From Scenedesmus sp. ARA3 (taxonomy: Eukaryota; Chlorophyta; Chlorophyceae; Sphaeropleales; Scenedesmaceae), in contig RWJK01001123.1 of the NCBI GenBank assembly GCA_004335835.1, positions 42,891 through 106,890 on the forward strand: a stretch of DNA of 64,000 nt, written 5' to 3'. Under the pieces are notes generated by a model that saw only the letters and a list, made by a program, of their open reading frames with translations, searched no databases and had not been told where the DNA came from. The translations under genes and the position numbers were made by a program. Below are positions 26,533-36,900 of this stretch, piece by piece (the stretch's first letter is position 1; the number at the start of each line of letters is the position of its first letter).

Positions 26533-27959
26533 TCACTTGTTCTCCTCCATCCAGCGCTTGATGGCTGCTGTTGTTTCTGGCTTGATGCCGCGCGCGCGTG
26601 CTGTCATGTCGTCCACTGCCTCCACATCAAAATACTCCTGCACGCGGACATACCAAGGACATTGGTATGAATAGCGCGCATGAAACTGGCATAGCAAGGC
26701 ACAGCAAAGCACAGCTGCACACCGAGGGCATCAGGATATCTGATGCATGTCCAGCTGGCATCAGGCTGCCTGGCCATGTCGGCTCCTTTGCTGAGTGTAG
26801 TACGCTTGGTGTAGTACGCTTACTGCATTTTTACGGAGTGCATGTTTGTAGTGTATGCAGTGTATGCATACCATGCATGTTCCAGGTGACGCATTGAGCT
26901 CACCTTGAAGTTCTTCTTGTAGTATGCCGCCAGCCGCTCCTTATAGCGCTCCTCCCGCTTCTCCTCGCTGCGCCTCAGCAGCTCTGCAGACAATATAACA
27001 GCATTAGAGCTATGGCTGTCACAGCAATGATTGTTTGTTTACTGCTCGCTGCGCCTCAACAGCTTTGCAGACACACCGTCGCAAGAACACACAACAGTGG
27101 AGCTTCGGCTGCTAGAGTAACAGTGAGTGGCTAACTGCTGTTACAGCTACTGCTACAGTGAGTGGCTGACTGCTGACCATGCCTCAGCAGCTCTGCAGAC
27201 ACACAGTTGCAGGACCACATAAAAAACAAAAAAGGTGGAGCTGAAGCTGCCAGAGTGGCAGCGAGTGGCCAACTGCTGGCCGTGCCTCAACAGCTGTGCA
27301 GGCACATGGCAGTGCGAGTACAGCTGTCAAAGTAGCAGTGACTGGCTTATGCTTGCTGCGCTTTGACAGCTCTGCAGGCAGCGAGCAGTGGTGCTTGGTG
27401 TGTGATTGTTGTCACAGCAGCATTGAGAGGCCAGCTGCTGCTGACAGTGACCTGATGCTGCTTCAGCTGGCGCGCCTGACGCACAGTCGACACACGAGTG
27501 CTTGCTGGGCAGACAATGCAGCTGCCAAAAGGTGGGACGATTGAGTTACCTTGCATGTAGGGGGTAAGAGGTTCAGGCTGCGGCTGCGCTGCTTGTGCTG
27601 GCTGCACCTGCAGAGCAGACAGCGGTGGGGCGCAGAAATGTGTTCAGCGCATGGCCAAGCAGGGTGAGCACGCAACTGACAGCCCAACTGGTGCGGTTAC
27701 TACTTACTACTGCAGCACCTCCAGCTAGTACTAGTAGACCCAGCAGGCCGTTTCTCCTGCATGGTGCAAGGTGTGATATTTGTGTGGTATCAGAGCAGTG
27801 TGGGTGGTTTGACGAGTGATGTCGAACGCACGGCACATTGGCCTATGGACCGCACCTAGATACCGCTGCTGTTTGTAAAACTGGTTTAAAGCTGCTAGCC
27901 TGTGCACCACATGCCGCTGCATGCCGCTGTAGGCGATCCTGTACTTTGATAGATTGCAT
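26533..27959 (-). CDS. small thylakoid-lumen protein with a twin-arginine targeting signal
   Basis: Five exons on the minus strand: 27959-27856, 27756-27708, 27607-27550, 26983-26904, 26637-26533; all phases fit, 131 aa. The N terminus looks like a chloroplast transit peptide (MQSIKVQDRLQRHAAACGAQ). It is followed by a bipartite lumen signal: twin arginine SRRNGLLGLLVLAGGAAV, then QPAQAA with an AxA-type cleavage site. The mature part, about 75 residues, is highly charged and helical (ELLRRSEEKREERYKERL, YYKKNFKEYFDVEA) and ends IKRWMEENK. The Arg pair is created across a splice junction (AG|G). I do not recognise the family, though short charged lumen proteins of this kind occur around photosystem assembly. 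Four copies of the exon 4 start lie in the intron before it. It is head-to-head with the primase gene. Confidence 0.75.
27045..27378 (-). repeat. four copies of the start of gene H exon 4
   Basis: The acceptor and exon start CTGCAG|AGCTGCTGAGGCGC (at 26983) recur at about 27045-27073, 27180-27201, 27284-27301 and 27352-27378, all in the preceding intron. Only 18-29 bases of each are exonic; flanking intron sequence (for example GTGAGTGGCTGACTGCTG) is also repeated. Confidence 0.85.
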
Positions 27960-28288
27960 CTTTGCAACGTCGATCAGCGCGGTTGTATAGTGGTGTAGTC
28001 ATTACCGCTCAACTGCATTAGCTACTTTGAGTTGTCGTGGGCTCCACGACATGCTGCTTTCAAAAGCCCTGGTGTTACTTTTTTCAAGTGTCTTCAAGCG
28101 GGAATGGCAGAGGCCCACGATCCGCCCTTACCTGCATCTGATACGTGGTAGTGGCTTTGTTTGATTATGATTTGGCGCATAAGCTGCTCGACGTGATAGC
28201 TGTGTTGTGTTGTTTCCCCAGTGCTGTACGCGACACGCCTGATCTGGTTTGTCTTAAAGTCAGGAAACAACATAGATAATAGCAGCAA
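27960..28288. promoter_or_regulatory. 329-bp bidirectional promoter region, lumen-protein gene / primase gene
   Basis: Divergent start codons of genes H and I lie 329 bases apart. No TATA motif is obvious in either direction. Confidence 0.45.
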
Positions 28289-31200
28289 ATGAACTTTATC
28301 AACTCAGCACCCCGGCCTGTGGTAGGGGGCACCCCCACTACCCAGGCCAGCAAGGGGCCATACTTGGAGTTGTCTATGTACAAGGAGGTGCCAACAGGGG
28401 AGATTTCGCTAGAGGAGTTTGAGGAGTATGCGCTGGACCGCTTGCGAGGTGCGACAGTGGCAGGCTCTGCCTTGCAGCACAGCAGGCAGCGTGATGGCAT
28501 CCTGCATGCTGTGGAAAGTTCAGCACAGCAGCAACTGATGGACGTTGTTGTGTGCGTGATGTTGCATGATGTATTGAATCTTTGCAGTGCTGAAGGCTAT
28601 TGAGGAGGCCAAGCTGCGCAGCAAGTCAGAAGACACCATCCAGGTCAGTGGCGTGCAGCAATGTTGCCAGGCAGTTGCAGCAGTTGCAGCACATGTGCTA
28701 ATGGCAACCACAGCAACAGGGAGCGCGGTCGCTCCAAAGCATATACACCTCTGATGCTTGATCATCTTTTGCGCATGCAGCTAAAATGGTGTGACCTGAA
28801 CGCGGTATCACAACAAGTACATATATTGGGATGCATGTGTCATACAGCTGTGCCCTGCTGCTGGCCCTATTTTGTTACCACTGGTGCATATGATGCACCC
28901 AACAAATGCTGCAGGCGGACGTAGAGACGCTGCTCAAGAAGCACATGCAGGGCAGCTCGCGGCAGCAGACGTACCGCAAGGACGTGCTGTCGCACCACAT
29001 CCTGCGGCTGGCCTACTGCCGCACAGCAGACCTGCGCAGCTGGCTGCTGGCGCAAGAAGCACTGCTGTTCAAGTTCAGGTTCAAGGCGCTGGGACGGCAG
29101 CAGCAGGTGCGGCTTCTGCAGTGCGCAGTACTGCCATGCACCGTCGTTGCAGCTCCTGATAGTCCCCAACAGTGGTTGAAGGGCCTTAGCTTGTGCACAG
29201 CTTGTTCAAGTTCAGGTTCAAGGCGCTGGGCCGGCAGCAGCAGGTGCGGCAGTACTGCAGCTGTAGAAGCTCCCTACAGTGGTTGAAGGGCCATAGCTTG
29301 TGCACAGCTTGTTCAAGTTCAGCTTCAAGGCGCTGGGACGGCAGTAGCAGGTGCGGCCCTCAGTGTGAAGTTCGGCGACGCACGGCCGCTGCAGCTGCTA
29401 GCCTGTTGGTGGGGCATACACTGTGCAGAGCTCCGGCGGGACAGCAGCGCACCGCACATGCAGCTTGAGTTCATCAAGCTTCATGGGCCTGCCGTACCAT
29501 AGTTACAAGTTACAAGTCCTACGCATCAGACACAGGCGAGCTTGCTTGAGTCTATGCTCTTCCGCGCGTGAATTAGAGAACGACAAGGACAGGCCTGGTG
29601 TGGGCCTGTGAGTTCTATTGTGAGAGCTCATTCCTATCCTACTACGCCGTGCCATACAATTAGTGGCCGTGAGTGCCAGTATGAGAAGCTGGCCGGGCGG
29701 CTGGCAGCAGTGTCTTCCCATGTTCAGCCTTATCATAATATCTGATGCATGTCTAATGTGCCATTTTCGACTTCTATCGCGTTGTTACAGGTTGAGTTCT
29801 TCAGCTCTATGGGGCTGCCCTATCATGCCATCAGTGACGCTGAATTTGAGGAGCTTGCGGGGCAGCTGGCAGCAGTGCTGAACGCGTGCGGCGAGTGGGA
29901 CAAGGCCAAAGCTGTCACCAGCAGCAGCAGGCGCGGCGACACCCACGGCTTGCAGGACATGTGAGTAGAGCCGTGGGTGTGTTGTGGTGGTGATGTGTGT
30001 GGTGCATGTGAAGTGGGACAAGGCCAAAGTCGCCAGCAGCAGTAGGGGCAACACACACACGGCCTGCAGGACATGTGAGCGGGGATGTGCTTCTGCTGTT
30101 GAAAACAGATGTTGCGGATCCTGGATGGCAAGCAGATGGGTTGTGGGCAGGTTGTGCGGACGCAGTAGCTTCTAGATGTGCACGTGCTGTAGATGCCTAG
30201 AAGTTCAGCAGCAGGCCAGCACAGGACAGGTTGACGCTTGTTTACAATCACAATCAGCAGCAGACCATGAGGAGAGGGAGATGCCTGCCAGCGTGCGCAA
30301 CGCCACCAAGCACAAGCAGGGGAACAAGTCTGCATATATGGCCACATGCCAACATTGTGTCACCGCTGTGCTCGCTTGCTGTCCTCATTTCCTGCCTGCA
30401 GTGGCCGCGCTGGCGCTGCTGCTGCTGCTGCTGCTGCTGTGGCCAGCCGCCCGCTGTTCTACAAGGTGCCCTTCCAGGCAGTGCCCGACCTGGTGGGCAG
30501 CAGGCGGGTGCTGCTGCGGGCAGGGCAGGCCTACGTGGGCGAGGACCAGGTGCGGCAGCTGATCACCCCTCCCCTCTTTGGTTGAGTAGCAGTGGTTCAG
30601 CAGCAGTGGTTGTAGCAGCAGCAGCGTTTTCGCGTGTGTCTGCGCTGCTGCGGGCTGGGCAGGCATACGTGGGCGAGGACCAGGTGGGTCGAGGCGACCC
30701 CATCACTTTGGGGTTTGCTTGGGCAGCAGTGTTTCTGGCATGGATGCGTGTGGGTCGCATGTGTGTAGCATGTGGCGAGGACCAAGTGCGGCAGCTGACT
30801 AAGTTCCTGTGGTTCAGCAACAGTGGCTTTAGCAGCAGTGTCTGTTTTGGAGTGCGTCCATGCTGCTACGGGCTGGGCAGGCCTATGTGGGAGAGATTAG
30901 GTGCACTGCGGGTTACCACATCACCGCAAGCGAAGCAGCAGTGTCTTCTGGCGTATGTGACAAGAATGTGTACTTTGGGGGCGCTGCCAACATGCATGCT
31001 GAGAGGTGAGGAGTGAAGATCTAGGTTGCCTCATGCACTTCTGTTCATGGCAGCCAACTGCATCCAACGCTGCACATATCTGCTGCTGCTGCTGCTGCTG
31101 CTGCAGGTGTATTCGCTGGTGGTGGGCGCCTTCCGCTCCTGCCTGTCAGCCTCGCTTGCTGAGGCTGCACGCGCTTGGGGGGCTTTCAGCGCGGCAGAAG

Positions 31201-33557
31201 CAGACAGGCTGGCACCACTGGTGGACAGCCTGCCCAGCAGGTGCGGCGTCATACCCCACATCATACTGCAGCCTGCATCGTTCTGGAGTCTGGAGGGCTG
31301 CAGTTCATGGCCCGGGCATCTTGCTGCAGTGCATGGCTGGTGATAAGCACTCACACGCAACAGCCTTTTTCACGCGTGCTAGCTGCGCCTGTGCTGCCTG
31401 CTGCCCGCTGCTCCTGCTGCCGCTGCCCCGCGTCATTGCCTGCTGCTGCTGCTGCCGCCGCTTTGCAGGAGCGTGTACGGCTCCGACAACCGCAAGGTGC
31501 CTGTGGGCGAGATCAGCGCAGGGCAGCTGGCGGGCCTAGTGGCGGGCCGCCACTTCCCGCTGTGCATGAGCGTGATGTATGAGCGGCTGGCAAGTGAGCA
31601 CCACCTGAAGCATTGGGGCCTGCAGCAGTTCTCGCTGTTCCTGAAGTCGATTGGGCTGCCGCTGGAGCAGGCGCTGCTCTTCTTCAGGCAGCAGTTTGCG
31701 CCAAGGTGAGCACAAAGAGGGTGCTTGCACTGCACACAGGAGAGGGCTTGACACAATGTTGTGTGGCGCTGGCAGTGCGCTTGTTTGTGCAGCAGTTTGC
31801 GCCCGGGTGGGGTTGCCAGCGTTGGGACGAGCGTGATGTATGAGCGGCTGGCCAGAGAGCACCATTCAGACCAGTTCACGCTGTTTCTGAAGTTGATTGG
31901 GCTGCCGCTGGAGCAGCCGCTGCTGTTTGTCAGGCAGCAGTTCGCACCCAGGTAAGCGCAAATGAAGCTGGGTTGCAGGAGAGGTTTGGCGCAGTGATGT
32001 CAGTGATGCAAGGGCAGTGTGCTGGAGCAGGCGCTGCTCTTCTTCAGGCAGCAGTTCGCACCCAGGTGGGAGCGAATGAGGTTGCTTGCAGGAAAGGTGG
32101 GCAGCATGGTTTGATGCAGTTATATGTGAAGAGGTGTGATGGCGGGCCGGCTGGTAGCTACCATGAGTAGGGCGCATGGGCGGCTAATGGGTTTAGCATA
32201 GTCGGTAGTGGTGACACAGAGGGTTGAAAGGATAAAGGCTCATACGAAACTCTCACTTATCTTGACTTGCAGGACGCCCGGCGACAAGTTCAAAAAGGAG
32301 TACGCGTACAACGTGCGCTACAACTACCGCCTGGCTCACAACTCCTGTTGTCTTCTGTTGTTTGTGGAGTTGCAGGACGCCTGGCGACAAGTTCAACAAG
32401 GAGTACGCGTACAACGTGCGCTACGACTACGGCCTGGCTGACATTACCAGCTATGTTCTGTTGTTTGTGGACTTGCAGGACGCCCGGCGACAAGTTCAAC
32501 AAGGAGTACGCGTACAACGTGCGCTACAACTACGGCCAGGAGGGCAAGCGCCAGGACTGGAGCGAGTGGAGCTGCGTGAAGATCATCAATCAGGTACAAT
32601 CGGCATGGCACTGGACCTGCTGCTGCTGCTGCTGCTGCTGCTGTGTCTGTGTGAGCTTGCTTGCTGAGGAAATCTTAAGCACAGCATAGCTTCAAGACTG
32701 CATGCCAAGGTAACAACGGGACAGAGGCAGTGGATCGGTTGCAGGGTACAGACTTGGGCGACGTTTGGGAGTGAGGGCGCGAGTGAGTGGCGATGTCTGA
32801 TGCCCTTTGGGTGCTGCCTGTGGTGCATGCAGGAGGTTGGCGGCGCCTGCGCTGGTGCTGGCGAGTGCAACGGCGGCTGCCCCTACAAGACCTACAGCGC
32901 AGAGCAGCTGCGCGCAGCACTCAGCCGCCTGAACTGCAACGACAAGTGAGTGCAGCACTTCAGTGCAGCAGCGGCAGCAGTTGCCGTGATAAATGGCTTG
33001 TAAGCATGCTCATCAGCACTCTGCTTGCATGGCTCATTGTGCATACGTGCGCTGCACAAAACCCGCGTGTACCTGTTGATAGGCACACACATGCGTGACA
33101 AAGCACACGCAGCAGACACCAGCGCATAATCTCACACTTGCAACTGACACAAATGCCATAGACACATGTAGACGAACAGCTTCCTGGCGTATTACTGACA
33201 TCAAGCTGCTGCTGCTGCTGCTGCTGCTGCTACACCAGGGTCATCCGCGAGGTGGTTGACAAGGCGCGCGGCAAGCACTACCAGCTGGCCTGCGGCCTGG
33301 CCTTTGAAGGCATCACAGGCAGCCCGCAGGAGACAGGCATCAACAAGCCCAGCGAGTACTATGCATCCAGCATAGAGCTGGCTACGCAGCGCGCTGCAGC
33401 AGCAGCAGGTGCTAACGGTGCTGGCGCGCAGCAGGGGCAGCAGCAGCAGCAGCAAGGGCAGCAGGCGGGTGGGGGTGCAGTGCAGCCGCAGCAGCAGGAG
33501 GGTCCACCGCAGACGCCAGCTGGGCAGCAAGCAGTAGCTGCTGGTATTCCCGCATAA
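28289..33557 (+). CDS. PRIM2: DNA primase large subunit (PriL / Prim2)
   Basis: Regulatory and primer-elongating partner of the primase catalytic subunit in the DNA polymerase alpha-primase complex. Eleven exons: 28289-28448, 28588-28643, 28915-29106, 29791-29960, 30220-30327, 30402-30549, 31107-31240, 31469-31705, 32479-32593, 32833-32945, 33239-33557; phases fit and give 583 aa. Family signatures: LSMYKEVPTGEISLEEFEEY, HILRLAYCRT, RPLFYKVPFQAVPDLV, HHLKHWGLQQFSLFLKSIGL and LEQALLFFRQQF. The four [4Fe-4S] cysteines are in HFPLCM, WSCVKI, GCPYKTY and YQLACG. The Gln/Gly/Pro-rich tail after LAFEGITGS is an addition. Exon 5 boundaries were chosen by phase and are the least certain. Introns 3, 4, 6 and 8 are loaded with junction copies. 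TGTAA at 33611-33615, 54 bases past the stop, is a likely poly(A) signal. Confidence 0.93.
29202..29350 (+). repeat. two copies of the end of primase exon 3
   Basis: Copies at 29202-29243 and 29309-29350 repeat LFKFRFKALGRQQQ with a CAG|GTGCGG donor and the following intron (period about 107 bases). The second copy has a TAG in place of one CAG and would stop translation. Confidence 0.93.
29464..29711 (+). repeat. two fragments copied from the start of primase exon 4
   Basis: 29464-29501 resembles the exon's first 38 bases (CAG acceptor, then LEFIKLHGPAVP in one frame against VEFFSSMGLPYH). 29667-29711 resembles bases 40-85 of the exon (GGCTGGCAGCAGTG conserved). Both are strongly diverged. 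Confidence 0.6.
30010..30074 (+). repeat. copy of the end of primase exon 4 with donor
   Basis: Repeats GAGTGGGACAAGGCCAAA through GCAGGACAT|GTGAG of the real exon end (29889-29960). The intervening Ser/Arg stretch is shortened. The GT donor is intact. Confidence 0.9.
30641..30893 (+). repeat. three copies of the end of primase exon 6
   Basis: The segment for LLRAGQAYVGEDQ recurs at 30644-30683 (donor GTGGGT), at about 30772-30786 (only GEDQ, then GTGCGGCAGCTGA of the intron) and at 30861-30893 (frame disturbed). Intron sequence between them is shared, for example GTGGTTCAGCA-CAGTGG. Confidence 0.9.
31784..32065 (+). repeat. three copies of the end of primase exon 8
   Basis: 31784-31806 repeats RQQFAPG only. 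31831-31951 repeats about 120 bases, SVMYERLAREHH through LEQPLLFVRQQFAPR, with an internal deletion and donor GTAAGC. 32021-32065 repeats LEQALLFFRQQFAPR with donor GTGGGA. The middle copy stays open over its whole length. Confidence 0.93.
32273..32436 (+). repeat. two copies of the start of primase exon 9
   Basis: Copies start at 32273 and 32376, the real exon at 32479: exact 103-base steps. Each has an intact TTGCAG acceptor and reads TPGDKF(K/N)KEYAYNVRY. The intronic TTCTGTTGTTTGTGGA before the acceptor is repeated too. High identity implies a recent origin. Confidence 0.95.
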
Positions 33558-33943
33558 TAGTGCTTGCTTAATGCGTTTTTATGTAGGCTTTTTGCCAGTT
33601 GGTGGATTCATGTAATCATTTGCCGCCTTCTAAAGGGGTTTCTTGGAGGGGGGGGGGTCCTGTCCCGCCATATTCAAACTAGCATATAACTGTTACAACG
33701 TCAGCCAACAGAGGTACCGGGCCGTGTACTCAAATAAGATCATGTTAAAAACCAACGGTTCGTGGCACTCGCACCGTGCAACGATCGTAACACATACGTT
33801 ACAGACGCATCAGCCATCGCGTGTGTGTTGCTTGCTCAACTTTCGCTGTCACTATGATCGTGCAGCAACGACGTTAAGATGCGTCTCATCTTCAGCACTC
33901 TACAGCTGCCATCGCGGTAGTTGCGAGTGCTGCATGCAGCAGG
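33558..33943. other. short spacer between the primase and codanin-like genes
   Basis: About 390 bases holding the primase 3' UTR, with TGTAA at 33611-33615 and a G run at 33646-33657, and presumably the promoter of gene J. No gene is seen. Confidence 0.5.
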
Positions 33944-36900
33944 ATGGTACAGCAGGATGGTGCTGCTGTGGGCTTGCAGGAGCTTCTGTATCATGCACTC
34001 AACGAGGGGCCAGTCTACTCAGCACTGGTGCCTTGGGTACTGGACTGCACCCCACAGGTGATTCAGCCGTTGCAGGCAGTGCCCTATTGTGCCCTGCTGC
34101 TGTTGGGCTGCTGTTGGCATGTTTGCTGGTCTCGTCCTGTACTGTACAGTGACCCCAGCTAGCCTCTTGACGCACATGCACATGACATCACGTACATCTA
34201 TCCCGCAGGCACCATCGCTGTCTGTCCATGTGCAGCAGCGGCAGGTCCTGCAGCAGTACCAACTGCAGATGGGATCTGCACGCCCACAAGACATGCGCAA
34301 CTGCGTGCAGCAGGCATTGGAGCAGTGCTGCAGCCATGCCTGCTCCATCCACACTGACGAGTGCAGCAGCAGCAGCAGCAGCTGTGGCGCGCTGCAAGAA
34401 AGTGGCACTGGACAAAAGGGCAACATACCCAGCAGCAGCTGCAGCCTGTCAGCAGCTGCCACTCGTCTGGCCAAGCTGCATGGTCACATGCTAGCACATG
34501 GACTGCTGCCAAACTTGGCGGAGCAGCTGCATGTGCTGGTGCTGCTGTTGACCTCAGGGCCGCTCCTTGCAGGCAGCAGCAGCAGCAGCAGCAACAGTGT
34601 ATCAAACATCAAGCGCACACCAGGCAGCAGCAGCGCGGCACGCCGCGACAAGGACAGCATCATCAGCAGCGCAGGTAGCAAGCAGCAGAAAGGCAAGCAG
34701 CAGCAGCAAGCCAGCACCACACCAGCAGCAGCACTAGCCGCATCAGTTTCCTGCAAGCCTGCTGTTGTGCCAGTCAGCAGTCCAGAGCAGCTGCTGTGCT
34801 GCCGTGCATGTGCAGCCAGGTATGCAGCAAAGGCCCTGGAGTGCAGTGGCAAGCTGCTGAGCTGCCTTCCTAAGCAGCTGCTGCTGTGCTTGGCCAGCAG
34901 TCAGCACACGCAGCAATACGGCCCTGGGCTAGCTGCTCTGCTGTCCAAGGCAACTGCAGCAGCACCAGGTGCAGGCTTGGGAAACAGCGTCGGGTTGGGT
35001 GGTGAGGGAGTGTTCACGCCTGGGGCAGTGACACAGCACCGCACCCCACAGCAGCAGCAGCAGCAGCAGCATGGCACAAAGGGCAACAGCCTGAGCAACG
35101 GCAAGCAGCGCCCAAGCAGCGCAAATGGTCCTGCAAGCACCCACTTCGGCAATAGCAGCAGCAGCAGCAGTAGGCCAAGCAGTGCAGGCCCACTTGCAGG
35201 AGGAGGCAGCTGGTCTGCTGCTACACCTGCTGCAGCATTGGGCGGCATTGGCAGTGCTGGCCGCAGCAGTAGCAGGCCGGGCTCAGCTGCTGCTGCTGCT
35301 GCTAGCGCTGTTGCTGGCGGGAGATTGTCGGGTGTTGGCTTGCTGAGTCATCATCATCATGCAGCAGGCTCCAGCTCAGCAGGTAATCACCACCACCATC
35401 ATCACCAGGGTTACGCACCGACCCCAGGGTCAGCCGGCAGCAGCAAAGCCGCAGCAACCGCAGCGCTAACAAACCGTGAGAAGAGCCGCGACCAGTTCTT
35501 CTCTTTACTGCGGCGCTGCAGCAGCAGGCTGGAAGGTCTGCGGCAGCAGCAGGCAGCAGCAGCAGGGCTCGATTCGCCGCAGCAGCGCGTAGCCGCTGCT
35601 GCTGTGGCAACCACTGAGCTTCACGAGCTGCTGTCTGAGCTAAGCGTGGCCGCAAAGCAGCTGCTGCTGCAGCTTGCGCCAGGCAACCAGGGGTACCTTG
35701 CGGAGCTGTTTACCGCGTGTGTGCTGCAGGCAGCGAGCAGCGGAGAACCAATCTTAGAGCCTCAGCTGGCTATGATGGCGCAAAGGGAGCCTAGTAAGTT
35801 TCACAAGCTGCAGCAGCGCTTGGCACATGGCACTTCTGCTGCTGCTGGAGCAGAGTTCAACACATCGCCAGTCCCTGGCCTGCTGCAGCCTGCAGCAGCA
35901 GCAGCAACGGGGGTAGTAAAGCAGGCGCCTGTGAGGAGCGCAGCAGCAGCAGCAGGGCCAGCAGGCGGCAGTGCCAGCAAGGGGGCTGTAGCAGGTGGAA
36001 GCAGCAGCACACAGCGCAGCAGTAGCAAGCCGCCTGTCCCTGAGGGGTTGCGTACGCCTGTAGAGAGTATAAGCGGCACGCTAGCATCACCAGCAGCAGC
36101 AGCAGGATCAGCACAGGTGCAGCAGCCACACATCATCAGTGCTAGCAGCCAGCGCGCAGCACAACGCATTCGGCCTTCCCCTGCCTCCCAGGGCCTGGCT
36201 GCAACTGGCCTTATGTTTAGGATGTCAGCACCTAGCAGCAGCAATGGCCCTAGCAGTGCCTCTGCAGCAGCAGCAGCAGCAGCAGGTGCTGCTGCTGCTG
36301 CTGCTGCTGCTGCCAGCACAGGTACTATGCATGCCCCGAGCAGCAGCAAACCCTCAGCAGGGCAGATCAGGCAGATCCGGCCTGAGGCTGCTGCTCCCAG
36401 CAGCGCCAGCAGCAGCAGCAGCAGGCTCACTGCAGCTGCTGGCATCAGCACACCAGTGCCTTTTGCAGGCAGCGCTGCAGGACTAGCACCATCGCCCCTT
36501 GGACCAGGGCTGATACAGCAGCAGCAGCAGCAGCAAGGCGGCGGTTCGACATGGACTGGCAAAGGATCAGCAGCAGCAACAGCAGTGGTGCACACGCCTG
36601 CCTCTGCACCTGCAGCTGTACATGGCGCCGCAAGTCTGCCGCCGCATTCAGCAGCTGTAGCGGCAGCAGCAGCACATCACAGGGTGCCAGGCTCTGCACC
36701 CCACAGAGCAGCAGGCACACCCTCAGCAGCACTAGTGGGTCATCAGCATGGCAGCAGCACGCAGCTGGTGCTGCAGCTGCTGTCTGAAGTGCCTGCAGGG
36801 CAGCATGTGCTACTGCTGGTGCTGCATGCTGCAGACAGCAGCAGCTTTAACCGTAGCTTGCTGGGAGTGCTGCTAGCTAGGGCAGAGCATCTGCTGAGCA

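Noticed and set aside
29202..32436. Extra true exons of the primase rather than copies
   Set aside because: Including them would repeat the same residues inside conserved domains and break phase. The family alignment is complete without them.
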